DNA of 64,000 nt, taken from contig JABSRD010000001.1 of the NCBI GenBank assembly GCA_013215285.1, forward strand, positions 641,208 to 705,207, given 5' to 3'. This DNA comes from Candidatus Nitrosopumilus sp. (GTDB lineage: Archaea > Thermoproteota > Nitrososphaeria > Nitrososphaerales > Nitrosopumilaceae). Made by a program: the position numbers and the translations under genes. Positions 25,095 through 34,315 of this stretch are shown piece by piece (positions within the stretch are counted from its first letter, which is position 1; each line of letters begins with the position of its first letter). The notes beneath the pieces were generated by a model that was not told the DNA's origin, ran no database searches, and worked only from the letters and a program-made list of their open reading frames with translations.

Positions 25095-26705
25095 ATGACT
25101 TGTAAAAACGTAAAAAACATTGTATCTTTTGGAATTATTACAGTAATTGCAGTTGTATCCTTTGGTTTGTCTGATGTATATGCAGAAGAAAGTAATGGAT
25201 ACAAAATGATTGGTGATGTTAGACCTGTTTTGACATTCACATTCAGAGATGGAGTCGAAACATATGAATTCCCTGTATTTGAAATGGGTGAAAACTTTGT
25301 TCGTAATTCCGGTGTCTCATTTTCTGTAGAGGGCACTGTAACTAAATCTCCATTACTACATGAAGCAATGGATGAAGCATACCAATATCGATTGTCTAAT
25401 ACTGTCTTTGATTATCAATTCAAGTACTTTGATGTTGATGCAGATTTTGTAAAAGATGGAGAATCTATAATTTCCCTTGATTACAATAACTGTAGAGTTG
25501 ATAATTATTTAGTTGAAACACTTGATTCAAATGATTTTGAAAGTTATTTCAAAGAAGTTGGATTTGCAATTGTTGATAAAATCGACTTTGTATGTAGTGG
25601 AGTGAACTCTAATGATGATTCATCACTTCCAACTAACTCTTTCACTGATTTTGGAGAATCTGGATTTACCTTTGCAAATGGAATGAAAACTTCTGTTACT
25701 TTCATTTATGGTGATAATAATGTGGAGAAAATTGGATTCCCTGCATTTAATCTAGTCTCAGCATTTGAAGAATCAACTGATAATGTTGTTGCAGAGTTTA
25801 AGGTAGAAGGAATTTTGGAGTATTATCCATTATTGTTTTCAGCTATTGATAATTCAAGAGTTGTATCTGGAAATCCATATTCTTCAAATATTGACTTTGA
25901 TGCATTAGTAGAATTCACTGATGGTGAAGACGTGTTAAGAGGACTTGACTTTAAAGAATGCGTTGTTAGTGCTGCAAAAATTACTACTCAAAGAGACAAA
26001 GAAGAAGGATTCACTGGAAAAAGTGCATTTGCAATTGTTCATCAATTAGGTTTTACTTGTTCTGGACTTTCTCCAGTTAACATGTATTATGATGAACTTA
26101 GAGGTGATACACCTATTTGGAAAGTTACACAACTTTCAAATGCATATGTAGAACCTATTCAAAACACTGATCAGGGATTATCCACCTTTGCTACATTCAC
26201 TTTTGCAGATGGTGTTGAGATTATAGAATTCTCAATGTTTAAGCAAAGTCATGTACTTACCTCTACTGTAGATACTAATACTGAAACAGTTACTGATAAA
26301 GCAACATATCCTACATTGGAATTACGAGGAATAGTTGGAGATTATCCGATGCTTTACAACCATGTAGATGAGAATCGCAAGATTCAAGGTGTTGGTGGAA
26401 CTCAGTATAGGACCCTTGTAGATATTGATATTGATATTGTATCTAATGGTGAAGTACTTCGTGGCTTTAACTATGTAAATTGCAGGGCAACTAATTATGA
26501 TGTAGATACAAATACAAACAAAGAGGAAAGTTATTCTAAAAATAAATTTGCATTAGAAAACCTCTTTGATTTTGAATGCCAAGGATATCATCCAAACAAT
26601 CCTATCTATGATGCAATGTTTATTGTTGAAAAAGCAAATACCCAAAGTACAATGGATCTGAGAAATACAGATGATTGGGGTATAGGTTTCACAGTCCGAA
26701 ACTAA
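25095..26705 (+). CDS. Secreted protein with three copies of a cysteine-paired thaumarchaeal domain
   Basis: A 536-residue exported protein (signal peptide to about residue 30, ending DVYAEE). The body repeats one domain three times. Each copy opens with FTF.DGVE.xEF (first: FTFRDGVETYEFPVF) and closes with a NCR/ECV/NCR cysteine followed about 40 residues later by a second cysteine (DFVCSG, GFTCSG, DFECQG), probably a disulfide. The gene at 46612-48492 encodes the same three-domain arrangement. Function is unknown; it is probably a surface or S-layer-associated protein. Confidence 0.65.
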   Translation: MTCKNVKNIVSFGIITVIAVVSFGLSDVYAEESNGYKMIGDVRPVLTFTFRDGVETYEFPVFEMGENFVRNSGVSFSVEGTVTKSPLLHEAMDEAYQYRLSNTVFDYQFKYFDVDADFVKDGESIISLDYNNCRVDNYLVETLDSNDFESYFKEVGFAIVDKIDFVCSGVNSNDDSSLPTNSFTDFGESGFTFANGMKTSVTFIYGDNNVEKIGFPAFNLVSAFEESTDNVVAEFKVEGILEYYPLLFSAIDNSRVVSGNPYSSNIDFDALVEFTDGEDVLRGLDFKECVVSAAKITTQRDKEEGFTGKSAFAIVHQLGFTCSGLSPVNMYYDELRGDTPIWKVTQLSNAYVEPIQNTDQGLSTFATFTFADGVEIIEFSMFKQSHVLTSTVDTNTETVTDKATYPTLELRGIVGDYPMLYNHVDENRKIQGVGGTQYRTLVDIDIDIVSNGEVLRGFNYVNCRATNYDVDTNTNKEESYSKNKFALENLFDFECQGYHPNNPIYDAMFIVEKANTQSTMDLRNTDDWGIGFTVRN

Positions 26706-26730
26706 TTTTTTCTTTTATTTTTTTAATTTA
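26706..26730 (+). terminator. T-rich probable terminator
   Basis: After the stop codon of the three-domain secreted protein the plus strand reads as long oligo-T tracts separated by single bases, in the manner of archaeal intrinsic terminators. No hairpin is seen. The call is based on composition alone. Confidence 0.35.
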
Positions 26731-26852
26731 ACAATAAACCTAACTTTCTAAACTAGCGATCAGATTTACTCATGCAACTTGAATTTGTTTCTATATAGTA
26801 CAATATACTCTATGTTCATTAGTTTTAATGCTAGTTTTTCATCTGATTAATC

Positions 26853-27482
26853 ATGGGACAATGGCTATCTTGGATAAGATCAAATGAAAAAGAACTTTTA
26901 CTGATTCTCGATAATTTAGCAAAAAAAGCAGTTGAAACCTCTGAAGCCGTAGTGGTTTTATTCTCAGATTTGAGTAATGCAGAACAAGTACAAAAAATTC
27001 ATAAATTAGAAACTGAAGCAGATGTTTTAACGCGTGATATATTTTCTGAACTAAACAAAACTTTCATCACACCTTTAGATCGTGAAGATATGCAAAGAAT
27101 TGCATCAAAAATTGATGATGTTATTGATTTCATGGATGGAATTGCTGCAAGAGTGTATAGTTACAAAATTACTACTCCTCCACCATACTGTGAACAAATA
27201 GCCAAAGAATTAGTCAAGGCTACAAAAGAGGTGGAATACATGATGTCAAAATTACAGAAAATCAAAGATCCTAAAGACATGATTCAGCATTGTAGAAATA
27301 CTAGTGATATTGAGCACACTGTTGATGATTTGTACAGAGAGGCAATCAAAGAACTCTTTGAATCTGATGATGCAATTAAAATCATCAAACTAAAAGATAT
27401 CTATGAAACAATGGAGACTGCATCTGATAGATGTGTTGATGTTGCAGACGTCATTGAAGATATCGTTTTAAAATATACCTGA
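26853..27482 (+). CDS. DUF47 family phosphate transport regulator (PhoU-like)
   Basis: A 209-residue all-helical protein of the DUF47/PhoU-like family (HKLETEADVLTRDIFSELNK, DREDMQRIASKIDDVIDFMD, ASDRCVDVADVIEDIVLKYT). These proteins bind metal clusters on a helical bundle and accompany PiT transporters, where they are thought to modulate phosphate uptake. It precedes the PiT gene by 9 bases, which confirms the pairing. Confidence 0.88.
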   Translation: MGQWLSWIRSNEKELLLILDNLAKKAVETSEAVVVLFSDLSNAEQVQKIHKLETEADVLTRDIFSELNKTFITPLDREDMQRIASKIDDVIDFMDGIAARVYSYKITTPPPYCEQIAKELVKATKEVEYMMSKLQKIKDPKDMIQHCRNTSDIEHTVDDLYREAIKELFESDDAIKIIKLKDIYETMETASDRCVDVADVIEDIVLKYT

Positions 27483-27491
27483 GATGATTAA

Positions 27492-28478
27492 ATGATAGAA
27501 ATAGCAATTGGTGCAATTATTATTGCATTAATCTTTGATTTTGTAAATGGATTTAATGATTCTGCAAATTCTGTTGCAACTGTTATTGGAACACGTGTTC
27601 TAAAACCAATTCATGCAGTAGCTTTATCTGCAGCCATGAATTTTATTGGCCCTTTTATTTTTGGTGTAGCCGTTGCAACTACAATAGCTAAAGGAATTGT
27701 TAGTCCTGATGATATTACAGTATACATGATTATAGGCGGATTGGCAGGTGCTATTACTTGGAGTACGATGTGTACTTATTACGGATTACCAATTTCTAAC
27801 AGTCATTCTTTAGTTGGTGGAATAATGGGTGCTGGAATTATGGGATTAGGTTTTGAAAAATTAGTTTTTGGTGGATTGTCTAAAATTTTTCTAGGTATTG
27901 TAATTGGACCCATAGGTGGAATTATTTTTGGTTTATTGTTAACTGGTTTAATTATTACAATATTTGCTAGACGTAAACCTGCAATTGTAAACAGAACTTT
28001 TGGGCGGCTACAAATAATTTCATCAGCCTGGTTTGCACTAACTCACGGTGCAAATGATGGACAAAAAACTATGGGTATTATTGTTTTAATTTTATTCTCA
28101 GCAGAATTAATCCCTGAACTTGAAATGCCATTATGGGTAATTTTTGCAGCAGCTACTGCAATGGGGCTTGGTACTTTCTTTGGTGGATACAAAGTTATCA
28201 AAACACTGGGAGTAAAAATTACAAAACTCAAACCATATCAGGGATTTGCAGCAGAAACTAGCGGTGGTATAATGTTAGCAATTTTTGCAACTCTTGGCAT
28301 TCCTGCAAGTACAACTCACGTCATCACAGGTACCATTATGGGTGCTGGCGCTGCACGTAGAAAACGTGCCGTACGCTGGAATGTTAGTAGACAAATTGTC
28401 TTTTCATGGATAATTACTATTCCTGGTAGTGCTGCATTGGGAATTGGATTTACTTATGTCATTGATTTATTTGTCTAA
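27492..28478 (+). CDS. pit: Inorganic phosphate transporter, PiT family
   Basis: A 328-residue membrane protein with about ten helices and the two diagnostic inverted-repeat signatures of PiT: FDFVNGFNDSANSVATVIGT near the N-terminus and ALTHGANDGQKTMGII in the middle. PiT carriers import phosphate with a cation (H+ or Na+) as metal-phosphate or free phosphate. It forms an operon with the DUF47 gene. The bicarbonate transporter follows after 54 bases. Confidence 0.93.
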   Translation: MIEIAIGAIIIALIFDFVNGFNDSANSVATVIGTRVLKPIHAVALSAAMNFIGPFIFGVAVATTIAKGIVSPDDITVYMIIGGLAGAITWSTMCTYYGLPISNSHSLVGGIMGAGIMGLGFEKLVFGGLSKIFLGIVIGPIGGIIFGLLLTGLIITIFARRKPAIVNRTFGRLQIISSAWFALTHGANDGQKTMGIIVLILFSAELIPELEMPLWVIFAAATAMGLGTFFGGYKVIKTLGVKITKLKPYQGFAAETSGGIMLAIFATLGIPASTTHVITGTIMGAGAARRKRAVRWNVSRQIVFSWIITIPGSAALGIGFTYVIDLFV

Positions 28479-28532
28479 TTTTTAATAATGCCTTGGTTTT
28501 TATTTCAGCAAAAATTTTTTTGAGATGTTAAT

Positions 28533-29615
28533 ATGGAAATATTACAATTAATTCAGGCGAATCTTTTAACTCCGATAATTTTATTCTTTTTGTTTGGAAT
28601 TATCGCAGCTCGAATAAAATCTGATTTAAAAATCCCTGAAGCAATTTCAGAATTTTTACCAATTTATCTTCTTGCAGCAATTGGACTTCATGGAGGAATA
28701 GAGATGAGAAATACTGGATTTGAAAATATGTTAATGCCTATGTTAGTTGCAATTGGGCTTTCATTATTATTTACACTAAATCATTATCAAATTTTAAGAC
28801 GATTAGGAAAATTCAATATCTTTGACTCTTATGCACTAGCATCAACTTATGGTGCAGTTGGTGCTGTAACTTTTTCAGTTGGATTATCATTTCTTAAAAA
28901 TCAAGGTGTAACATCTGAAGGATATTTGGCTGCAATCTTGGCAATATTGGAACCCGTAGCATTCATCATGGCAATATTTTTGACAAACATGGCAGTATCA
29001 AAACAAATTCGTGCAAAAAAAAAGTCATTTACAACTGATGATACATCAGACATTGATATTGGATTACGAGAGACTAAAACTAAACTTTCTCAAGTTTTAC
29101 ATGAATCTCTTACTGGCAAGGCCATTGTAATCTTACTTGGATGTATTGTAATTGGTTACATGATTGGTGAATCTGGTTTTAGTTCAATTAGTATTGTATT
29201 TGATCAAATGTTTACTGGTGCAATTGTAATTTTTATGATTGAGATGGGAATAATTGCAGGTCAAAGATTAGATGATATCAAAAAAGTTGGTATCTTTCTT
29301 ATTGCATTTGCTGTAATCATGCCTACATTTAATGGAATTATTGGTGTATTAGTTGCAACTGGGATGGGATTAAGCCTAGGAGGCGCAGTGATGTTTGGAT
29401 TACTTTTGGCTAGTGCATCATTTATTGCAGCACCAGCAGTTTTACGTCATGCAATTCCTCAAGCAAATCCTAGTCTCTACATTACATCTGCATTGGGAAT
29501 TACATTCCCGTTCAACATTATTATTTTATTACCAATCATGTTTGCCATTTCAACTCTAGTACATGGTGAAGGATCGATAGACTTATTCAATTACATTACA
29601 AAGGAATTACCATGA
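28533..29615 (+). CDS. sbtA: SbtA-type sodium-dependent bicarbonate transporter
   Basis: A 360-residue protein with about ten hydrophobic segments. It matches the SbtA (DUF897) family: AARIKSDLKIPEAISEFLPI near the start, IGLHGGIEM, and the second half with ASFIAAPAVLRHAIPQANPS. A soluble loop lies at about 165-200. In cyanobacteria SbtA imports HCO3- with Na+ for carbon fixation. Here it could feed the 3-hydroxypropionate/4-hydroxybutyrate cycle, which uses bicarbonate directly; that link is inferred. It overlaps the SbtB-like gene by 4 bases. Confidence 0.88.
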   Translation: MEILQLIQANLLTPIILFFLFGIIAARIKSDLKIPEAISEFLPIYLLAAIGLHGGIEMRNTGFENMLMPMLVAIGLSLLFTLNHYQILRRLGKFNIFDSYALASTYGAVGAVTFSVGLSFLKNQGVTSEGYLAAILAILEPVAFIMAIFLTNMAVSKQIRAKKKSFTTDDTSDIDIGLRETKTKLSQVLHESLTGKAIVILLGCIVIGYMIGESGFSSISIVFDQMFTGAIVIFMIEMGIIAGQRLDDIKKVGIFLIAFAVIMPTFNGIIGVLVATGMGLSLGGAVMFGLLLASASFIAAPAVLRHAIPQANPSLYITSALGITFPFNIIILLPIMFAISTLVHGEGSIDLFNYITKELP

Positions 29616-29914
29616 AACTTTACAACATAAAATTATTAACAATTACTTGTGAAATACTTGCCCAAAAAAATATTATTGAGATTTTAAAGAAACATGAAAT
29701 CACTGGATATACAACTTATGAGGTGGAAGGAAACGGTGCACGTGGTTTACGTGGTCATGGACTTCAAACTGAAAAAAATGTTAAAGTTGAAGTAATAATA
29801 CGTGAAGGTAAATTATCTGATGTAATTGAGGAAATATCTAGAACCCTTTTTGCTGATTTTGCTCTAGTACTTTATGTCAGTGATATTAGTGTAGTAAGAA
29901 CTGAAAAATTTTAA
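29612..29914 (+). CDS. sbtB: SbtB-like PII-family protein
   Basis: A 100-residue PII-like protein with a ferredoxin-like fold: MKLYNIKLLTITCEI, ILKKHEITGYTTYEVEGNGA, then RGLRGHGLQTEKNVKVEVII (the T-loop region GARGLRGHG) and a final strand pair. SbtB binds adenine nucleotides (AMP, cAMP) and blocks SbtA when energy is low. Translational coupling to sbtA (ATGA overlap) supports this. Its stop overlaps the end of the convergent arsR gene by 4 bases. Confidence 0.85.
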   Translation: MKLYNIKLLTITCEILAQKNIIEILKKHEITGYTTYEVEGNGARGLRGHGLQTEKNVKVEVIIREGKLSDVIEEISRTLFADFALVLYVSDISVVRTEKF

Positions 29915-30210
29915 CAACAACTTTCATCAATGCATAAAATTGGAATTTTCTTACTAGTCTTTGTTACATTTGTAATCAATTCTGATAGTTGATTGTTTGA
30001 TATTGTGTACATTGCTTTTTTGCCCTCATCTCTTGACTTTACAATTCCACATTTTTTTAACGTCTTTAGATGATGAGATACTAGCGGTTGATCTTTTTTT
30101 AATTTCATTACAAAATCATTTACGCATAATTCTTTGTTTTTTTGTAACAGTTCCAAGATTTCGAATCGTGTTTCATTACAAATACATTTTAAAAGACCGA
30201 GTCCATTCAT
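29911..30210 (-). CDS. arsR: ArsR family metalloregulator
   Basis: A 99-residue winged-helix repressor. The DNA-recognition helix lies in QPLVSHHLKTLKKCGIVKSR (residues 40-59) and the wing in DEGKKAMYTI. Cysteines that could bind arsenite are C9/C11 (CICNETRFE), C29, C54, and the C-terminal C93, C98 and C99 (CIDESCC). It is divergent from arsC, with only 41 bases between the start codons, so it most likely represses both transcripts until As(III) binds. The ligand is inferred from the neighbours. Confidence 0.88.
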   Translation of the reverse strand: MNGLGLLKCICNETRFEILELLQKNKELCVNDFVMKLKKDQPLVSHHLKTLKKCGIVKSRDEGKKAMYTISNNQLSELITNVTKTSKKIPILCIDESCC

Positions 30211-30218
30211 ATCAATCT

Positions 30219-30244
30219 ATATTTATATAAACTAATATTTATAT
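30219..30244. promoter_or_regulatory. Shared divergent arsR/arsC promoter with two TATA boxes
   Basis: ATATTTATAT occurs twice, at 30219-30228 and 30235-30244. The first is centred about 28 bases before the arsC ATG (30252); the second is centred about 30 bases before the arsR start (30210) on the other strand. Both spacings are right for TATA boxes of leaderless transcripts, common in archaea. The two promoters therefore interlock, and one bound ArsR dimer could close both. Confidence 0.55.
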
Positions 30245-30251
30245 CATTTTC

Positions 30252-30656
30252 ATGCCTGAAAATATCTTATTTGTGTGCGTAGAAAATGCTGGTCGTAGTC
30301 AAATGGCTGAGGCTTTTTTTAAAAAATATTCTAGAGTAAAATTTAATGTAATTAGTGCTGGAATCACTCCCTCATCTGAATTAAACCCAGTTGTTGTTCA
30401 AGTCATGAAAGAAATTGGGATTGATTTGGATACACAATCTCCAAAAATTTTGTCAAACTCTATGATTGAAAATTCTCACAAAATAGTAAACATGGGATGT
30501 ATGGATAAAGAATCATGCCCATCAATATTTGTAAAAGATGTAATTGATTGGAATGTTTCTGATCCTAAAACACAATCAATAGAACAAGTTAGAATAATTC
30601 GTGATCAAATTAAATCTAAAGTATTGAATATGATTGATTCACTTAAAGTTGATTAA
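30252..30656 (+). CDS. arsC: Arsenate reductase, thioredoxin-coupled low-molecular-weight phosphatase type
   Basis: A 134-residue enzyme that reduces arsenate to arsenite. It carries the phosphatase-like P-loop C9-VENAG-R15-S and the later pair C83 and C89 (MGCMDKESCPS). That three-cysteine relay (equivalent to Cys10, Cys82 and Cys89 of the Staphylococcus enzyme) separates arsenate reductases from true phosphatases. The DWNVSDP motif supplies the catalytic aspartate. It is followed after 2 bases by the aquaporin gene. Confidence 0.92.
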   Translation: MPENILFVCVENAGRSQMAEAFFKKYSRVKFNVISAGITPSSELNPVVVQVMKEIGIDLDTQSPKILSNSMIENSHKIVNMGCMDKESCPSIFVKDVIDWNVSDPKTQSIEQVRIIRDQIKSKVLNMIDSLKVD

Positions 30657-30658
30657 TT

Positions 30659-31342
30659 ATGACTTATTCTAATTTACAAATTTTTATTGTAGAGTTAATT
30701 GGTACCTTTATTCTTGTAGTTTTTGCTACTGGTTCAATTGTTTATGATTTTGAAAATTTTAACAGTGAGTTAGGAATTCCATTTGCAGCAATTGCACCAT
30801 TTATTGCATTACTAATTGGTGTGTATTCTTTTGGAAAAATTTCACTAGCTCATTTTAACCCCGCAGTAACTATTGGATATTATATCACAGGACATATTAC
30901 AAAACTTCAGGTATTGTATTATTTTGCAGCAGAAATCATTGGTGCATTTTTAGGTTCTTTGTTTGTTTTAAAATTTATTGGAGATGGTGCAAATATTGGT
31001 GCAAATGCTCCCAACTATGATTTTTCAATATTTTTAATTTTTTCAGTTGAAGTATTGGCATCTGCAATGCTTATGGGAGTTATTTTCTATGTTGTTTATA
31101 CAAAAGGACTTCGAGGATTTAGTGGTGTAGCTATTGGTGGAATAGTTGGTTTGGATATTTTGTTTTTGGCAATTATCTCTGGGGCATCAATGAATCCTGC
31201 TCGTGCACTTGCACCTGCATTACTGTCTGGAACATTGGGTGATTTGTGGCTATATCTGAGTGCACCATTCATTGGAACTATAATTGCAGCATTTACATTT
31301 CGTGGTAAATTTCAAGCACAAAGAGCCTCAAATTACGAATAA
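30659..31342 (+). CDS. Aquaglyceroporin-type channel, probable arsenite exit channel
   Basis: A 227-residue MIP-family channel with six helices and both pore boxes intact: HFNPAVTIG (about 60-68) and SMNPARALAP (about 178-187). In the operon arsC-channel, divergent from arsR, it most likely plays the part of AqpS of Sinorhizobium: arsenite produced by ArsC leaves through the channel down its gradient. No ArsB or Acr3 pump gene is seen nearby, which fits this idea. Confidence 0.85.
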   Translation: MTYSNLQIFIVELIGTFILVVFATGSIVYDFENFNSELGIPFAAIAPFIALLIGVYSFGKISLAHFNPAVTIGYYITGHITKLQVLYYFAAEIIGAFLGSLFVLKFIGDGANIGANAPNYDFSIFLIFSVEVLASAMLMGVIFYVVYTKGLRGFSGVAIGGIVGLDILFLAIISGASMNPARALAPALLSGTLGDLWLYLSAPFIGTIIAAFTFRGKFQAQRASNYE

Positions 31343-31365
31343 TAATGACTATTTGACACAGCAAT

Positions 31366-32646
31366 ATGTTGTCTAATTCTAAAAAATTATTTGATAATGC
31401 CAAAAAGGTGATTCCTTCAGGCGTTAATAGCCCTGTTAGATACTTTGAACCTTATCCATTTTTTACAAAAAAAGCCAATGGTTCACACATTTGGGATGAA
31501 GACAATAACCGTTACATTGATTTTTGCAATGGTTATGGTGCTTTACTTTTGGGACATAGACGAAAAGAGATCATTGCATCTGTGACAAAACAACTCTCAA
31601 AAGGAACTCTCTATTGTACTCCAACAGAATCTGAAACTGAATTATCAAAATTAATTATTGGAAATTTTCCATCAATTGACAAAGTACGATTAGTAAATAC
31701 TGGCGGTGAGGCAACAATGACTGCAATAAGATTAGCTCGTGGATTTACAAAAAAGAAAAAAATAATAAAATTTGAGGGATGTTATCATGGTGCACATGAT
31801 TCTGTTTTGGTAAAAGCAGGATCTGGTTATGCACATAATGGAATTTCTGTATCTGATGGTGGATTAGAAGAGGTTTCAAAAAATACTCTGGTAGTTCAAT
31901 ACAATAACATTGAAGATTTACAAAAAACAATTCAAAAAAATAAAGACATTGCGGGAGTTATTGTTGAGCCCATACTAGCTAATATGGGGTTGATTTTACC
32001 TGAAAAGAACTTTCTTTATGATTTGAAAAAAATTACTAAAGAAAATAACATTCCATTAATTTTTGATGAAGTAGTTACTGGATTTAGAGTTGCACCCGGT
32101 GGAGCACAAGAACATTTTGGAATTAAACCTGATATCACTACCATTGCAAAAGCTCTATCCAATGGATTTGTAATAGCTGCAGTTGGTGGTAAAAAAGAAA
32201 TAATGGATTTACTATCTCCTGGAGGTAAGGTATATCAGGCAAGTACATTTGCTGGTAATCCCATTTCTGTTAGTGCAGCAATCAGTTCCATTAAGACAAT
32301 AAACAAAATCAAAAATAAACTCTATTCTAAACTTGAGAGATTCAATCTATTATTTTCCACTGCATTAGATGATATGGCAACTGATATGGGAATTCCACAC
32401 CAAATTAATTTCACAGCATCAATGCTTCAAATTTTCTTTACAAACAAACCTGTGACAAACTATGAAACCTCAAAAAATGCAAATGGTAAAAAGTTTCAAA
32501 AATTATTCAAATCTTTGTTGAAACAAGGAATTTTCATTGCACCGTCTCAATTTGAAGTTCTTTTTCTCTCTGATGCTCATACAGAAAGCGATCTAAACAA
32601 AACACTTGATGCATATAATATCGCACTAAAATCGGTGAAGAATTGA
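31366..32646 (+). CDS. hemL: Glutamate-1-semialdehyde 2,1-aminomutase
   Basis: A 426-residue PLP enzyme that makes 5-aminolevulinate, the second step of the C5 pathway. Signature regions are IPSGVNSPVRYFEPYPFF, GGEATMTAIRLARGFT, the DEVVTGFRVAPGGAQ loop and TIAKALSNGF with the PLP lysine. It starts a four-gene unit (hemL-hemC-cobA-hemD) with overlapping ends; the other early heme genes are at 53.5-56.5 kb. Confidence 0.95.
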   Translation: MLSNSKKLFDNAKKVIPSGVNSPVRYFEPYPFFTKKANGSHIWDEDNNRYIDFCNGYGALLLGHRRKEIIASVTKQLSKGTLYCTPTESETELSKLIIGNFPSIDKVRLVNTGGEATMTAIRLARGFTKKKKIIKFEGCYHGAHDSVLVKAGSGYAHNGISVSDGGLEEVSKNTLVVQYNNIEDLQKTIQKNKDIAGVIVEPILANMGLILPEKNFLYDLKKITKENNIPLIFDEVVTGFRVAPGGAQEHFGIKPDITTIAKALSNGFVIAAVGGKKEIMDLLSPGGKVYQASTFAGNPISVSAAISSIKTINKIKNKLYSKLERFNLLFSTALDDMATDMGIPHQINFTASMLQIFFTNKPVTNYETSKNANGKKFQKLFKSLLKQGIFIAPSQFEVLFLSDAHTESDLNKTLDAYNIALKSVKN

Positions 32647-33578
32647 AGTATATTGTAGGTGCTAGAGGCAGTCAATTATCTGTGGCTCAGACAAATTGGG
32701 TAATTTCAGAATTAAAAAAAGTAAATCCTGATTCAGAATATGAAATTAAAACTATTATCACAAAAGGAGATACTGATACTAGACCATTATTTACAATTGA
32801 TCAAAAAGGAATCTTTGAAAAAGAAATTGATAGAGCAGTTGCACAAAAAGAAGTTAATTTTGCAGTACATAGTCTCAAAGATGTTCCATCTGAGATAGAC
32901 TCTGATCTAATTTTGGCATGTATTCCGAAACGTGAAGTGGTAAATGATGTCTTTATCTCATCAGATGGTTCATCATTAGATGATATCAAGTCTGGAGCAA
33001 TAATTGGAACAAGTTCATTGCGTCGTGCTGTACAAGTTAGTAAAAAAAGATCTGATGTAATCGTAAAACCAATTCGTGGAAACATTGAAACTCGAATTAA
33101 AAAAGCATCTGGAGAAAATTATGATGGAATAGTTTTAGCACAAGCTGGAATTTTGAGATTAGGAGTTGATGTAAAGTATTCCCCACTTTCAATTGTTGAT
33201 TTTTCCCCCTCTCCTGGTCAGGGAGCTATTGCTATTGTTGCAAGAAAAGATGATACTCAAACAATTTCTATGCTAAAAAAAATTGAAGACTCTGAATCTA
33301 GATTGGAAATTGAAGCAGAGCGAGCATTATCTGACTTTATTGATTCTGGATGTAGGTTCCCTGTAGGTGCATATGCAAAATCTAATGGTTCTGAAATTAC
33401 ACTTGATGTAATTGCATTTTCTGTTGATGGGAAAAAATCAATCAAAGTAAGTATTACTGGGAACAAAAATGATCCTTATTCTATTGGTAAAAATGCTGGA
33501 GAGCAACTCCGTGAAAAAGGCATAAATGATCTTGCATTAAATTGGAGAGAAAAAGTGGAGGAATGGAATAAAACATGA
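32643..33578 (+). CDS. hemC: Hydroxymethylbilane synthase (porphobilinogen deaminase)
   Basis: A 311-residue enzyme that joins four porphobilinogens. It carries GARGSQLSVAQ at the N-terminus, VHSLKDVPSE with the catalytic aspartate, GTSSLRRAVQ, and SGCRFPVGAYA with the cysteine that holds the dipyrromethane cofactor. The start codon TTG overlaps the hemL stop, and the stop overlaps cobA (ATGA), so the cluster is translationally coupled. Confidence 0.95.
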   Translation: MKYIVGARGSQLSVAQTNWVISELKKVNPDSEYEIKTIITKGDTDTRPLFTIDQKGIFEKEIDRAVAQKEVNFAVHSLKDVPSEIDSDLILACIPKREVVNDVFISSDGSSLDDIKSGAIIGTSSLRRAVQVSKKRSDVIVKPIRGNIETRIKKASGENYDGIVLAQAGILRLGVDVKYSPLSIVDFSPSPGQGAIAIVARKDDTQTISMLKKIEDSESRLEIEAERALSDFIDSGCRFPVGAYAKSNGSEITLDVIAFSVDGKKSIKVSITGNKNDPYSIGKNAGEQLREKGINDLALNWREKVEEWNKT

Positions 33579-34315
33579 GTGGTAAAGTATACCTTGTAGG
33601 TGCAGGCCCTGGTGATAGTAAATTAATTACATTACGAGCAGTAGAGTTACTCAAAAAAGCAGATGTTGTATTGTATGATAGATTGGTTAGTAAGAAAATA
33701 ATTTCTATGATTCCAAAAAAAGCAGAAAAAATCTATGTTGGTAGAGCTGTAGGTGATGATACAACTCACCAAAACTCTACTAATGATTTAATGGTAAAGT
33801 ATGCAAAATCTAAAAAAAATGTTGTCCGACTAAAGGGTGGAGATCCAATAATCTTTGGTCGTGGTGGAGAAGAAGCAGAATTTCTTAAAGAAAATAAAGT
33901 AAAATATGAAATTGTTCCGGGAATTACTTCAGGTATTGGCTCTGCCACATATGCTGGAATTCCTTTAACTCATAGAAAACATTCATCATCAGTTGTCTTT
34001 GTTACTGGACATGAAGATCCTGAAAAGAAAACAGAAATTGTCAAATGGAAAAGATTGGCAAAATCAGTTGACACCATAGTAATCATGATGGGATTATCTA
34101 GAATAGATGTCATTTGTAAGCAACTTATTGCTGGTGGAATAGATAAAAAAACTCCAGTAGCAGTAATTCAAAATGGTACTACTCCTAAGCAAAAAATGAT
34201 CAAAGGCACGGTAACTAATATTGCAAAAAAAGTTAAAGAAAACAAAATCACTCCTCCTACGAATATTATAATTGGAAAAGTTGTTGATTTGTCAGATACT
34301 ATAGGTTGGAAATAA
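33575..34315 (+). CDS. cobA: Uroporphyrinogen-III C-methyltransferase
   Basis: A 246-residue SAM-dependent enzyme that methylates uroporphyrinogen III at C2 and C7 to precorrin-2, the branch to siroheme, cobalamin and archaeal heme. It has VYLVGAGPGDSKLITLRA at the start, VRLKGGDPIIFGRGGEEAEF, and the TYAGIPLTHRKHSSS region. It corresponds to the CysG C-terminal domain. The matching dehydrogenase/chelatase domain is a separate gene at 55798-56451. Confidence 0.95.
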   Translation: MSGKVYLVGAGPGDSKLITLRAVELLKKADVVLYDRLVSKKIISMIPKKAEKIYVGRAVGDDTTHQNSTNDLMVKYAKSKKNVVRLKGGDPIIFGRGGEEAEFLKENKVKYEIVPGITSGIGSATYAGIPLTHRKHSSSVVFVTGHEDPEKKTEIVKWKRLAKSVDTIVIMMGLSRIDVICKQLIAGGIDKKTPVAVIQNGTTPKQKMIKGTVTNIAKKVKENKITPPTNIIIGKVVDLSDTIGWK

